From JAGXLC01 sp964461045 (GTDB taxonomy: Bacteria > Bacteroidota > Bacteroidia > Bacteroidales > UBA12077), in contig CAYWSJ010000040.1 in the NCBI GenBank assembly GCA_964461045.1, forward strand, positions 1 through 32,050: DNA of 32,050 bases, read 5' to 3'. Under the pieces are notes generated by a model that saw only the letters and a list, made by a program, of their open reading frames with translations, was not told the DNA's origin and made no database searches. Below, piece by piece: positions 1 through 8,291 of this stretch (the first letter of the stretch is position 1; each line of letters opens with the position of its first letter). Made by a program: the position numbers and the translations under genes.

Positions 1-2
1 TT

Positions 3-26
3 CATCGTAGGCTCCAGCCCACGATG
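3..26. repeat. Imperfect hairpin near the left edge
   Basis: The arms CATCGT and ACGATG enclose a second short stem (GGCT/AGCC) with one A/C mismatch, giving a compact hairpin of 24 bases. It lies downstream of the minus-strand ATPase gene, but there is no T tract for that strand directly after it, so it is not a convincing terminator. Short palindromes of this type are often dispersed intergenic repeats; whether this one is repeated in the genome cannot be told from one copy. Nothing else recognisable is seen in 1-110. Confidence 0.45.
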
Positions 27-110
27 CTTTGAGTTTTTTGCTACAGTATATTTTTCATTTGGTCACGAGCTTACAGTTCACTTGTCTCTTGGGGGCTAAG
101 ATAATTTCCT

Positions 111-2459
111 TTATTTTACAAGAGCTCCCTGGTGGTTCAGCATTTTATCCAAAGATGAAACCAAAGTATTGAGATTTTTTTGAGTTTCATCATCAAAATC
201 TTCTATACTGAGTTTTTTATTTTCAGTTCTTGATAAAAAGTCTGAGGCCAGAATTGATCTTGACAGATTGTTGTTTTTAATATAGTCGGAATTGGATTCT
301 GTTATACCAACTCTTTTGTTTAATATGTGTTTTTTAAAATCAATCGTTGAGAAAATGTCCTCGATATGCTTCTGTCCTTTATTTAATAACATTATATTTT
401 TATTGGTTTTATCTTCATCGTCCTGAAAGAGATGATGTTTGAAATGTTTATAGATTTCCACTCCCTGTTTGTTGTTCCCTAATATTACTATAAATCCAAG
501 TTTCCAGCCAAGCAAAAGGTTTGTAAGTGTTGTTACATGGTAGATGTCGGAGGCAGGGAGAAAATAGACTTTTGATTTTAATCCGGTAATTTTAGCTATT
601 GCTGTTAAATAATAATATGTTGCAATATCTTCCAGAATTACGTTGTTTTCTTTCTGAATAAATTGTTGTTCATTCAATCTTTCGCCCATTAGACTATAGA
701 TGGGAGAAAGAGTATCTGATGAAGCATATTTGAAAGAATTTGTATTAAAAATAAAGGTTTCATTGTAACCATTTTCATCTTTTCTTTGTAATGCCCGAAC
801 TCTGTATAGCTTGTTTATATCTACAAGGTGTGGGGAATGTGTAGTGTATATTACCTGGAGGTCTTTCCTGATATCTTCAAATACTTTTAAAACATCTTCC
901 TGTGCTCTTGCATGCAGGCTCATAGCTGGTTCATCTATGAGCAGAACCCGGTTTCTGTTATTTGTCATGGCAAAAGCTTTTAATTCAAGATAAAATGAGA
1001 GAAACCATCTTACGCCCCTGCTTCTTTGTTTGGGATACAGTCTTTCATCTTTATCTTTTATCCAGAATTCAATATAAGGTTTACCAAGTTTTTCAGGAGT
1101 GTTATGATCATAATGTTCAAGCTCAAAAGAAATTTGAATTTTGTTCTCATTTCCGATTGATTGTCTCCAGTATTCATGAAAGTCAATGGTTATTTTTCTG
1201 TTTAATTTTTCGATTTTTTGTTTTAATATTCTGCTGTTTTGTTGGTCAAAGAACTGGGGATTTAAATTCGCTACTTTTAAATAATTCTTTACTGCTTTAT
1301 AACCCTTTATATCTTCTTTTCCAAATATGACATCTTCCAGGTCAATTCTATCTGGTAACAGACTGCTAAAGTCATGAAAGAATTCAAAAACAGGCGCTTT
1401 CTCAAAAAATAAAGTACCTAATTCTTCAATTGCATAAACTTGCTTTTCTTTTTCAAATTGTTCGTGTACTTCTTTTTCTGCTTTATCATAAGGAACATTA
1501 TCCAGAATTTTCCTTGCTATCCTCAGCCAGAATTCATGTTCCTTTATTTTTTCATTTAATTTTTTCCGGCTATCAAGGTATTTATTTTTTTTCTCATCAA
1601 TTTCATATGTATGGTTTCTCCTTTTCTGTCCCTTGTTGAATAAATTAAATGTAGCCTCAGTTTCTTTAACCTGTTGATAATTATCAGATACCTCTTTTTC
1701 CAGGCTTTTTATAAATTTATCTGTTTCTTTAACTTTATTGGCTAGATTTTCTTTTTTTTCATTTGTTTCTATTTGGATTTGCTTTGTATTTAATTCCTTT
1801 TCAGTTTTTTGAAGTTTATCTTCTGATTCCTTTAATTGATTCTCGAGTTCTTTTACTTTTTGAGCAGCTTCTGCTCTGTTTTTTTCTTTGCGTGATTTTG
1901 AAGCAATCTTTTTTTGAGATTTCAGTGAGGATTTAAGTTCGCCAATTTTGGATATTAATTGCTCTTTTTCTTTCAAAAAATTATTTTTGTCAACTTTTAA
2001 CTTTTGATTGTTTGAAGCAATTTTATTTATTTGTTTCTGTGCTTCAGATAATTCTTTATGTTTTTCCTTCTCTTTATCCTGGAAAAAATTTATTATGTTT
2101 TTCTCTTCAATATGAACATGACTGTTAAATAATTCATCCCAGGTGCGAGAGATGCAAACAGTCTCCAGTTTTTTGAAAATATCAACAGCCTCCTGGGGAA
2201 TTTTATTCAGATCAATAATATCTTCAATTTTTGTTTCATTCAGATCCATTGAGCAATTAACTTCCGGCAAACTCAGATCACTTCTTAATACATCTTCTGA
2301 AATATTGCCATTAAAAAAACTATGAAGTGCCTCTAGTACTGATGTTTTACCCGATTCATTTTGTCCTATAAGAGCCGTAATATTGTCATTCGATAGATCG
2401 CACCATCCTGAGTCGACAATAGACCGGAAATTTTTAATTCTGAAGGATTTTAGTTTCAT
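111..2459 (-). CDS. SMC/OLD-like ATP-binding protein with long coiled coil and degenerate TOPRIM-like C terminus
   Basis: 782 residues. The N terminus is typical of RecF/SMC/OLD-class ABC ATPases, with Walker A GQNESGKTS at residues 32-40. A Lys/Glu-rich coiled coil spans about 120-310. The second nucleotide-binding half has a signature-like stretch near 479-489, Walker B LLIDEP at 506-511 and the H-loop THSPH at 540-544. The tail (about 604-690) resembles a TOPRIM fold: Glu610 sits in the first acidic position, but the usual DxD position reads ILGNNKQG (659-666), so the metal-binding aspartates look lost. Related proteins work in DNA repair or phage defence; here no nuclease or helicase partner is adjacent, so no specific role is assigned. 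The ATG at 2459 is the natural start because the family N terminus (KLKSFRIKNFRS) begins there. ATPase class is sure; function is not. Confidence 0.8.
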   Translation of the reverse strand: MKLKSFRIKNFRSIVDSGWCDLSNDNITALIGQNESGKTSVLEALHSFFNGNISEDVLRSDLSLPEVNCSMDLNETKIEDIIDLNKIPQEAVDIFKKLETVCISRTWDELFNSHVHIEEKNIINFFQDKEKEKHKELSEAQKQINKIASNNQKLKVDKNNFLKEKEQLISKIGELKSSLKSQKKIASKSRKEKNRAEAAQKVKELENQLKESEDKLQKTEKELNTKQIQIETNEKKENLANKVKETDKFIKSLEKEVSDNYQQVKETEATFNLFNKGQKRRNHTYEIDEKKNKYLDSRKKLNEKIKEHEFWLRIARKILDNVPYDKAEKEVHEQFEKEKQVYAIEELGTLFFEKAPVFEFFHDFSSLLPDRIDLEDVIFGKEDIKGYKAVKNYLKVANLNPQFFDQQNSRILKQKIEKLNRKITIDFHEYWRQSIGNENKIQISFELEHYDHNTPEKLGKPYIEFWIKDKDERLYPKQRSRGVRWFLSFYLELKAFAMTNNRNRVLLIDEPAMSLHARAQEDVLKVFEDIRKDLQVIYTTHSPHLVDINKLYRVRALQRKDENGYNETFIFNTNSFKYASSDTLSPIYSLMGERLNEQQFIQKENNVILEDIATYYYLTAIAKITGLKSKVYFLPASDIYHVTTLTNLLLGWKLGFIVILGNNKQGVEIYKHFKHHLFQDDEDKTNKNIMLLNKGQKHIEDIFSTIDFKKHILNKRVGITESNSDYIKNNNLSRSILASDFLSRTENKKLSIEDFDDETQKNLNTLVSSLDKMLNHQGALVK

Positions 2460-2527
2460 TTTTTCTGGTTTATATTTAATGTTGGCTGTTTTTGAAGTTT
2501 AAATCTATGAAAATCTATCATTGAAAG

Positions 2528-3349
2528 TTAAAAACCGACACCCATTACAAGTATATCATCGACTTGTTCCTTGTCTTTTTTCCATTTGTTGTGGGTATCT
2601 TTTAATACTTGTTTTTGTTGATTTAAATCTTTATCCTGAATATCCATTAATAATTTTCTAAATCTTCTGATTTTAAATTTTTCATCTTTTTCCCCTCCAA
2701 ACTGATCTGCAAATCCATCAGTAAATAGATACACCCGATCTCCCTTTTTGATTTCAATTTTTTGAACAGAAAAGGATTCCTCGTAGCATCCGCTTATTCC
2801 TATAGGCATTTTATCACCCTTTAAGGAGTAGATTGTATCGTTTCGAACATGATACAGCGGGTTATTCGCGCCGGCAAATTCTAAAGTTCTTGTCTTCTCA
2901 TTGAATATACATAATGTGAGATCCATTCCATCTTTTTGTTCGTTTTTTTTCCCTGTTTGATTGAGGGTTTTCATAATTCTTTCACGCAATGCATTCAGAA
3001 TTTGATTTGGAGGTAAGAGAGGTTCATGATTGGTAATCTCGTTTAAGAATATGATTCCAAGAATACTCATAAATGCGCCGGGGACTCCATGTCCGGTACA
3101 ATCTCCTACAGTGAAGATAACATTTTCATCAATTTTTCGAATCCAGTAGAAATCACCACTTACAATGTCTTTAGGCAGAAAAAAAACAAAACTTTCAGGA
3201 AAAAGGAAATTGACTTTTTGATAGGAGGGGAAAATAGCTTTTTGAATGTTTTTAGCATATTCAAGACTTTCAATAAGTTGATCTCTCTGGCAGGTTAATG
3301 TCTCAATCAGCACCTGATCGTAAATTGCCGTTTTATCAAAATTTTCCAT
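2528..3349 (-). CDS. SpoIIE-type (PP2C-family) serine phosphatase
   Basis: 273 residues. A short helical N terminus (about 10-40) is followed by a complete SpoIIE/PPM phosphatase domain. Metal-binding motifs are visible: SGDFYW (64-69), GDCTGHGVPG (82-91), DGMD (140-143), TDGFADQ (210-216) and the closing DD pair at 264-265. In Bacteroidota this domain usually forms the C-terminal output of larger sensor proteins with TPR, PAS or 7TM modules. Here it is nearly stand-alone, without a membrane segment or sensor, so it is probably cytosolic and gets its input from a partner. It lies 68 bases upstream of the ATPase gene on the same strand and could be cotranscribed with it. The target phosphoprotein is unknown; an anti-sigma-factor antagonist is the usual type of target but none is seen nearby. 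Confidence 0.88.
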   Translation of the reverse strand: MENFDKTAIYDQVLIETLTCQRDQLIESLEYAKNIQKAIFPSYQKVNFLFPESFVFFLPKDIVSGDFYWIRKIDENVIFTVGDCTGHGVPGAFMSILGIIFLNEITNHEPLLPPNQILNALRERIMKTLNQTGKKNEQKDGMDLTLCIFNEKTRTLEFAGANNPLYHVRNDTIYSLKGDKMPIGISGCYEESFSVQKIEIKKGDRVYLFTDGFADQFGGEKDEKFKIRRFRKLLMDIQDKDLNQQKQVLKDTHNKWKKDKEQVDDILVMGVGF

Positions 3350-3526
3350 CCTCAGAAGTAATGTAATTGCTTATATTCAACCAATTTATAAAATTTTGAT
3401 TCATTATCAAAGTTTTATGTCTCTCACTTTAACTAACTGTGGATATTTTATTAATTTAAAACACTGATTTAAAGTAATTTATTGTGTGTTTTTTTTGATA
3501 CTAAAAGGTTTTTATTCCTTAATGGC

Positions 3527-4870
3527 TTATAAACCTGTATAATTAGAAGGTGTAATTTTTTTTAGTTTTTCTTTTAATTGATTGTTAATAGAGAGATTAT
3601 CTATAAATTCTATAAAATCTTGATGAGTAATCGTTTTGTTTTTACGTGTAAGTTCTTTTAATAATTCGTATGGATTTTCATACCCTTCTTTCCTGAGAAT
3701 TGTTTGAATTGCTTCTGCAATTACTAACCAGTTTTTTTCAAGGTCATTCTGAATAGCCTCTTTATTTACTTTTAATTTATCCAATCCTTTAATTATTGAT
3801 TGAAAAGCGATTAGGGAGTGTGAAACGGGTACACCAATGTTTCGCAGAACAGTTGAATCTGTAAGATCGCGCTGAAGTCTTGATATGGGTAATTTAGAAG
3901 CGAGGTGGTTATAAAATGCATTAGCAATACCCAGGTTGCCTTCTGCATTTTCAAAATCAATCGGGTTAACTTTGTGAGGCATAGCAGAGGAGCCCACTTC
4001 GCCTTTTACAATTTTTTGACTGAAATAATTCATTGAGATGTAAGCCCAAATATCCCTGCTTAAATCAATGAGAATGGTATTTATTCTGCTCATCGACTGG
4101 AACAGGGCAGCCAGGTTATCGTAATGTTCAATCTGCGTGGTAGTTTGAGTTCTTTGTAATTCCAGTTTATCATTCACAAACTTTTTTGCAAAGCCGATCC
4201 AGTCAATGTCCGGATATGCCACATGATGGGCATTGAAATTACCTGTTGCTCCTCCAAATTTGGCTGAATAGGGAATGTTTTTTAATTGCTTAATTTGTTC
4301 AGTTAACCTCTCATAAAAAACTTTTATTTCTTTTCCCAGGCGGGTAGGGGAGGCAGGTTGCCCATGAGTTCTGGCAAGCATTGAAATATCTTTCCATTTT
4401 TCGGATAAAGATCCTATCTTATCGGTTAGCTCTTTAAGAAAAGGGAGATATATTTTTTCGGCAGCCTGTTTTAATGAAAGTGGGGTTGCTGTATTGTTTA
4501 TATCCTGGGATGTGAGCCCGAAATGAATAAATTCTTTGTATTGTTCTATGTCAAGGTTTTGAAATTTTTCTTTTAAATAATATTCAACAGCCTTAACATC
4601 ATGGTTTGTTTTTTTCTCTATATCTTTAATTTTTTGTGCCTCATCTACTGAAAATTCCTTATATATTTTCCTAAGCTCCTTAAACAGTTTCCTGTCAAAT
4701 GATTTCAATTCCGGCAAGGGTAATTCAACAAGAGCGATGAAATATTCAATTTCTACAAGTACTCTGTACTTAATAAGTCCGAATTCTGAGAAATAAGGGC
4801 TTAACTTTTCTGTTTTATTTTTATACCTGCCATCTACCGGGGATATTGCTGTAAGTGGATTTGTTTGCAT
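3527..4870 (-). CDS. purB: Adenylosuccinate lyase
   Basis: 447 residues, close to the usual length of the E. coli type enzyme. It performs two fumarate-releasing steps of purine synthesis: SAICAR to AICAR, and adenylosuccinate to AMP. The fumarase/aspartase superfamily signature GSSAMPHKVNP is at 293-303, with the mobile-loop serines 294/295. The conserved ARTHGQP (166-172) and TSQDINNTA (120-128) motifs are both present, as is the N-terminal LTAISPVDGRY typical of PurB. It appears monocistronic: 176 bases separate it from the next gene downstream (the phosphatase), and the gene upstream is divergent. Start ATG at 4870 gives the expected N terminus. Cytosolic housekeeping enzyme, identity secure. 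Confidence 0.97.
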   Translation of the reverse strand: MQTNPLTAISPVDGRYKNKTEKLSPYFSEFGLIKYRVLVEIEYFIALVELPLPELKSFDRKLFKELRKIYKEFSVDEAQKIKDIEKKTNHDVKAVEYYLKEKFQNLDIEQYKEFIHFGLTSQDINNTATPLSLKQAAEKIYLPFLKELTDKIGSLSEKWKDISMLARTHGQPASPTRLGKEIKVFYERLTEQIKQLKNIPYSAKFGGATGNFNAHHVAYPDIDWIGFAKKFVNDKLELQRTQTTTQIEHYDNLAALFQSMSRINTILIDLSRDIWAYISMNYFSQKIVKGEVGSSAMPHKVNPIDFENAEGNLGIANAFYNHLASKLPISRLQRDLTDSTVLRNIGVPVSHSLIAFQSIIKGLDKLKVNKEAIQNDLEKNWLVIAEAIQTILRKEGYENPYELLKELTRKNKTITHQDFIEFIDNLSINNQLKEKLKKITPSNYTGL

Positions 4871-4897
4871 GAGGTTAAAAGATTTTGTTTATTTAAG

Positions 4898-4905
4898 CAA
4901 AAGTA
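4898..4905 (-). promoter_or_regulatory. Candidate Bacteroidota-type -7 promoter element for purB
   Basis: On the minus strand this reads TACTTTTG, a full match to the TAnnTTTG element recognised by the primary sigma factor of Bacteroidota. It lies 27 bases upstream of the purB ATG. A clear TTG at the -33 position is not seen (TTA at about the right distance), so the call rests on the -7 element only. Confidence 0.45.
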
Positions 4906-5019
4906 GGAAAAAGTATGGATAATCTCTAAATTTAGTTAAAATTGATCTGGTACAACGTCTGTTATAATTGAAAAATACGATTAACCAATTTTTTTATTAG
5001 CTTTATGAAAATGGTTTTT

Positions 5020-5027
5020 TATCTTTG
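5020..5027 (+). promoter_or_regulatory. Candidate Bacteroidota-type -7 promoter element for the NfeD-like operon
   Basis: TATCTTTG matches TAnnTTTG fully and lies 50 bases upstream of the ATG of the NfeD-like protease, in the divergent 207-base space shared with purB. No obvious -33 TTG is visible. Confidence 0.45.
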
Positions 5028-5077
5028 AATTAAATGACTATTTTTATTCTGTTTCAAACAATTAATGTAAAACCAGG

Positions 5078-6523
5078 ATGAGATTGATTAATTTTTTCAG
5101 GGTATTCACCTTTTTATTTTTTGTCTTTTTTATAAATGGTGTCACAATTGCCCAGGATTCATTAAAGACACGGGCTTCTGACAGTAGAAAAGATACGATA
5201 TATGTTTTCAGCATAAATCAGAACATTGAACCATCGGCCTGGAGGCTGACCAAAAAAGCTTTTGCAAATGCAAAGAAACATCATGCCAGGTACTTGATTG
5301 TGAAGCTAAATACATATGGGGGATTGGTAAATATTGCAGACTCTATCAGAACTAAATTTCTGGATAGCCCCATACCGGTAGTTGTTTTTATTGAAAATAA
5401 TGCTGCATCTGCCGGTGCGCTGATTTCTATTGCAGCCGACAGCATTTATATGAAAAAGGGAGCCAGGATAGGAGCTGCCTCAGTTGTTAATCAGGAAGGT
5501 GAAATTATGCCGGAAAAATACCAGTCATATATGCGGTCAACAATGAGGGCAACAGCCCAGGCACACGGGAAAGATACAATTGTGCGCGGAAATGATACTA
5601 TCCTTAAATGGCATAGGAATCCGGATATTGCTGAAGCTATGGTAGATCCGAGTTTGTCTGTTGAAGGGGTTAACGATTCCGGTAAGATTGTAACTTTTAC
5701 AACAGAAGAAGCGATTAAATATGGATACTGTGAAGGCAGAGCAAAAGATTTACAGGAAGTAATTGACAAAATTGATGTTGAAAATCCTGTTATAAAAGAA
5801 TACAAACCCTCAAGAATGGAGTCGATTATTGGGTTTCTTATAAACCCCGGGTTTCAAAGTATATTAATTATGATTATAGTGGGGGGAATTTATTTTGAAC
5901 TGCAAAGTCCTGGAGTTGGTTTTCCTCTTCTTGCTGCTATTTGTGCTGCTGCTCTTTATTTTGCACCTCTTTATATTGAAGGACTGGCAGAAAACTGGGA
6001 GATATTGTTGTTTGTTGGGGGACTGGTTTTAATTGCCGTAGAATTATTTGCTATACCTGGCTTTGGTGTGGCAGGCATTGCCGGAATACTCCTTACTGTA
6101 ACAGGCCTTGTTTTAAGTATGATAGACAACATAGTTTTTGATTACCAATTTAATACGGCAGAAGCTTTTAGAGTTGTATTAAAGTCCTTTCTTATTGTTT
6201 CTGTTTCAATATTTATTTCTTTGGTGCTTTCTCTGTATATCAGTAAGAAAGTATTCCATTCAAAAGCTTTTTCCAGTTTGGTTCTGGACTCTACTCAGAA
6301 AAAAGATGAGGGATATATTGGAGTTGATAGTGAGCAAACTAAGCTTGTTGGTAAAACCGGGATAGCATATACTGTACTTCGCCCCAGCGGTAAAGTTGAA
6401 ATTGAGGGTGAAATTTATGATGCAAGGAGTGAGATAGGTTTTATTGATAAAGGTGAAAAAGTTAAGGTTCTTTCTTATGGAACCAGTCAGTTGTCTGTTA
6501 TTAAACCTGATGAGGATGCATAA
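5078..6523 (+). CDS. NfeD-like membrane-bound serine protease (ClpP-class)
   Basis: 481 residues in the long NfeD (NfeD1b) layout. A hydrophobic signal segment (about 5-25, cut probably after IAQ) precedes a ClpP/SppA-like protease domain (about 40-235). Four or five membrane helices follow (about 255-390), and the C-terminal OB-fold NfeD domain covers about 405-478. The nucleophile is likely Ser111 in NAASAGAL; Lys147 is a candidate for the Ser-Lys dyad lysine. The usual NTPGG oxyanion motif reads NTYGG (78-82). Family members cleave hydrophobic peptides, often of stomatin/SPFH proteins, with which they are commonly paired; no stomatin gene follows here. It starts a likely two-gene operon with the GNAT gene 26 bases downstream. 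Start ATG at 5078 directly precedes the signal segment. Confidence 0.92.
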   Translation: MRLINFFRVFTFLFFVFFINGVTIAQDSLKTRASDSRKDTIYVFSINQNIEPSAWRLTKKAFANAKKHHARYLIVKLNTYGGLVNIADSIRTKFLDSPIPVVVFIENNAASAGALISIAADSIYMKKGARIGAASVVNQEGEIMPEKYQSYMRSTMRATAQAHGKDTIVRGNDTILKWHRNPDIAEAMVDPSLSVEGVNDSGKIVTFTTEEAIKYGYCEGRAKDLQEVIDKIDVENPVIKEYKPSRMESIIGFLINPGFQSILIMIIVGGIYFELQSPGVGFPLLAAICAAALYFAPLYIEGLAENWEILLFVGGLVLIAVELFAIPGFGVAGIAGILLTVTGLVLSMIDNIVFDYQFNTAEAFRVVLKSFLIVSVSIFISLVLSLYISKKVFHSKAFSSLVLDSTQKKDEGYIGVDSEQTKLVGKTGIAYTVLRPSGKVEIEGEIYDARSEIGFIDKGEKVKVLSYGTSQLSVIKPDEDA

Positions 6524-6549
6524 ATCAAAATTATAAATACTGGATTAAT

Positions 6550-6990
6550 ATGAAGAATGTGATTATTCGTGATTATAAGAGTTCAGATTATGAAATGATA
6601 CAGGAAGTTTGGCAGGAAACGGGTATGGGAGGAAGCCAGAGGGGTGATAATCAGGAAATAATAGAACATAGTTTAAAGTTGGGAGGAAAGCTTCTTGTAC
6701 TTGAGGAAAAAGAAACAGGAAGAATAATTGGTACGGCCTGGATTACGTTTGACGGTCGCCGGCTTCATCTCCATCACATTGGTGTATTAACGAAGTTCCA
6801 GGGAAGGGGATATGGAAAGTGGCTTACTCGTGAATCACTTGCTTATTCTAAGAAGACAGGGTATCAGATAAAGCTTGAAGTTAATGATAAAAATACCAAT
6901 GCTATTGAATTGTACAAAAAATTAGGATTTCAGAGACTTGGGGATTACGATATCTATATTGTCAGAAAACCCAAGGAAATTAATTTATAA
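6550..6990 (+). CDS. GNAT-family N-acetyltransferase
   Basis: 146 residues, one GNAT domain. The acetyl-CoA pyrophosphate-binding motif is QGRGYG (84-89), preceded by the beta4 strand HLHHIGVL. The C-terminal motif NTNAIELYKKLGFQ, typical of RimI-like enzymes, is present. Substrate cannot be predicted: these enzymes acetylate protein N termini, small amines or antibiotics. It lies 26 bases after the NfeD-like gene on the same strand, so cotranscription is likely though a functional link is not implied. No terminator hairpin is visible in the 25 bases separating it from the convergent gene. Confidence 0.9.
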   Translation: MKNVIIRDYKSSDYEMIQEVWQETGMGGSQRGDNQEIIEHSLKLGGKLLVLEEKETGRIIGTAWITFDGRRLHLHHIGVLTKFQGRGYGKWLTRESLAYSKKTGYQIKLEVNDKNTNAIELYKKLGFQRLGDYDIYIVRKPKEINL

Positions 6991-7015
6991 ATATTAAAAA
7001 GAGAAAATCAGGAAG

Positions 7016-7258
7016 TCAAGCTAATTTTCTTCTATTTATTAATTCGTTGAATTTAATTTTAAAATTGGAACTGCAATTCACCAGGTCATAAACCGGTCTT
7101 TCCGGTGAGGCCATTTCTACTTCAACTCTTGCCTGTGGGTTATTTTCAATGTGTTCTATGGCTCTTACAAAATCTTCTACAACATCGAATTTTATAAAAT
7201 CTAAATCAAAAGGGTCTCTTCGTATTTCTTTACCGTTAACTTTACAAACTACTTTCAT
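7016..7258 (-). CDS. Small conserved-looking protein of unknown function
   Basis: 80 residues, not recognised. It reads as a compact alpha/beta protein: an N-terminal strand with VNGKE, an acidic helix (about 27-40, EDFVRAIEHIENN), a strand with EVEMASPERPVYD, then a basic helix ending in NRRKLA. There is no signal peptide, membrane segment or metal motif (only Cys5 and Cys62). The codon use and composition match neighbouring genes and the ATG at 7258 has a start typical of real genes, so I believe it is coding. It lies convergent to the GNAT gene and downstream of the LolA-like gene, separated from the latter by 249 bases with a terminator. Confidence 0.65.
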   Translation of the reverse strand: MKVVCKVNGKEIRRDPFDLDFIKFDVVEDFVRAIEHIENNPQARVEVEMASPERPVYDLVNCSSNFKIKFNELINRRKLA

Positions 7259-7450
7259 AAATTTTTTGTTTTTATATTAGCAAGTAATATGCCAAAATTT
7301 TGAATATGATACTTGGAAAAATATTATACGCAGAATCATCTATGGTGTAGACGTAAAATTTGACTTTTAGGTTGCGTAAATTGCAGTTAAATAATGGAAT
7401 TTTTTGGCCGTTTTAATACAAAAAGCTAATGCTAAACTTTTTAGAAAGTA

Positions 7451-7486
7451 ATAAAAAAAATGAGGATATTGTTTTATATCCCCATT
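7451..7486 (-). terminator. Rho-independent terminator after the LolA-like gene
   Basis: On the minus strand AATGGGGATAT, a 6-base loop and ATATCCTCATT form a stem with one A/C mismatch, followed directly by eight Ts. It starts about 20 bases after the stop codon of the minus-strand LolA-like gene, so it probably ends the tricorn-LolA transcript. Confidence 0.75.
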
Positions 7487-7507
7487 TTTATAATATAGCG
7501 TAAATGT

Positions 7508-8242
7508 TTATTTTAAATTATCTGGATTGAATAAACTATCATCAATTCCAGTGTTTACTTGAATGTTTTTTACTTCAGATGTGGCAGAAACTGTTCCTTC
7601 AGGAGTCAGAATTGTTGTTTTATAAGGATAGAGCTGGTTATTAATCTCTGAAATCTTCCTAAAATCAGAATATTTAACAAGCATTTCTTTGCCTTTTTGT
7701 GTCTTTTTACCCTGAACCATGATATATTTATTTTTGTCAATCCACATCTTATCGAAGGTTTGATTCTCACCTTCCGGGAATTCTATGACATAACAAGACC
7801 TACCATCAATGTTCTCACTTCCTGTAATGGTTGCATTTACAGGTAAAGCTCTCCACCATATATTTTCTTTTGTATTGTATTGTTCTTCATTGGTTATCTT
7901 TTGTTTCCCAGACATTGGGTTAAAAATCCAATAATCATTCCCGTCAAAAAGAAAAATGGTTTTTACTTCTCCTGCCATTGGGACTTTCATAGTATTTTCC
8001 ATTCGGAATTTTTCACTCTTCCAGATCTGTTTGGCATTGCTTTTCATTTCACCCATGGGAGTTTTTCCTATTGTTTCTAATGTGATAACAATATCGTCTG
8101 CTCCCATATAAAGATTGTCATAAGCAGTTGCTACTTTTTTTCTGAGTGTGGGCCAATCTGTTGCATGTGCAGCATTCAGGGTAAATGTTAATATAAAAAT
8201 ACTCAACATCACCTTACATACGATTTTGGTTTGGTTTTTCAT
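7508..8242 (-). CDS. LolA-like outer-membrane lipoprotein-sorting family protein
   Basis: 244 residues. A signal peptide covers about 1-27 (hydrophobic VMLSIFILTFTLNAAHA), so the product is periplasmic. The rest fits the LolA/RseB-like half-barrel family: ITLETIGKTPMGEMKSNAK, then FRMENTMK, DGNDYWIFNPMSGK, and a GRSCYVIEFP strand. In E. coli LolA carries lipoproteins across the periplasm; many Bacteroidota paralogues in this family have no proven cargo, so transport of lipoproteins or lipids is inferred only. It lies 49 bases downstream of the tricorn-type protease gene on the same strand, with a terminator behind it, so the two probably form one transcript. The ATG at 8242 sits immediately before the signal peptide. 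Confidence 0.85.
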   Translation of the reverse strand: MKNQTKIVCKVMLSIFILTFTLNAAHATDWPTLRKKVATAYDNLYMGADDIVITLETIGKTPMGEMKSNAKQIWKSEKFRMENTMKVPMAGEVKTIFLFDGNDYWIFNPMSGKQKITNEEQYNTKENIWWRALPVNATITGSENIDGRSCYVIEFPEGENQTFDKMWIDKNKYIMVQGKKTQKGKEMLVKYSDFRKISEINNQLYPYKTTILTPEGTVSATSEVKNIQVNTGIDDSLFNPDNLK

Positions 8243-8291
8243 GATAAAGTAACTTACAAGATTAATAATATTTATAATTAAATGGTAAAAA

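Noticed and set aside
962..1330. Plus-strand open frame of 122 codons opposite the ATPase gene
   Set aside because: It lies fully inside a well-supported minus-strand gene; its product has no domain features and looks like a shadow reading.
111..3349. Phage-defence island formed by the SMC/OLD-like ATPase and the phosphatase
   Set aside because: No helicase, nuclease, reverse transcriptase or other effector partner is visible, and the TOPRIM residues look lost; the pairing is better explained as chance.
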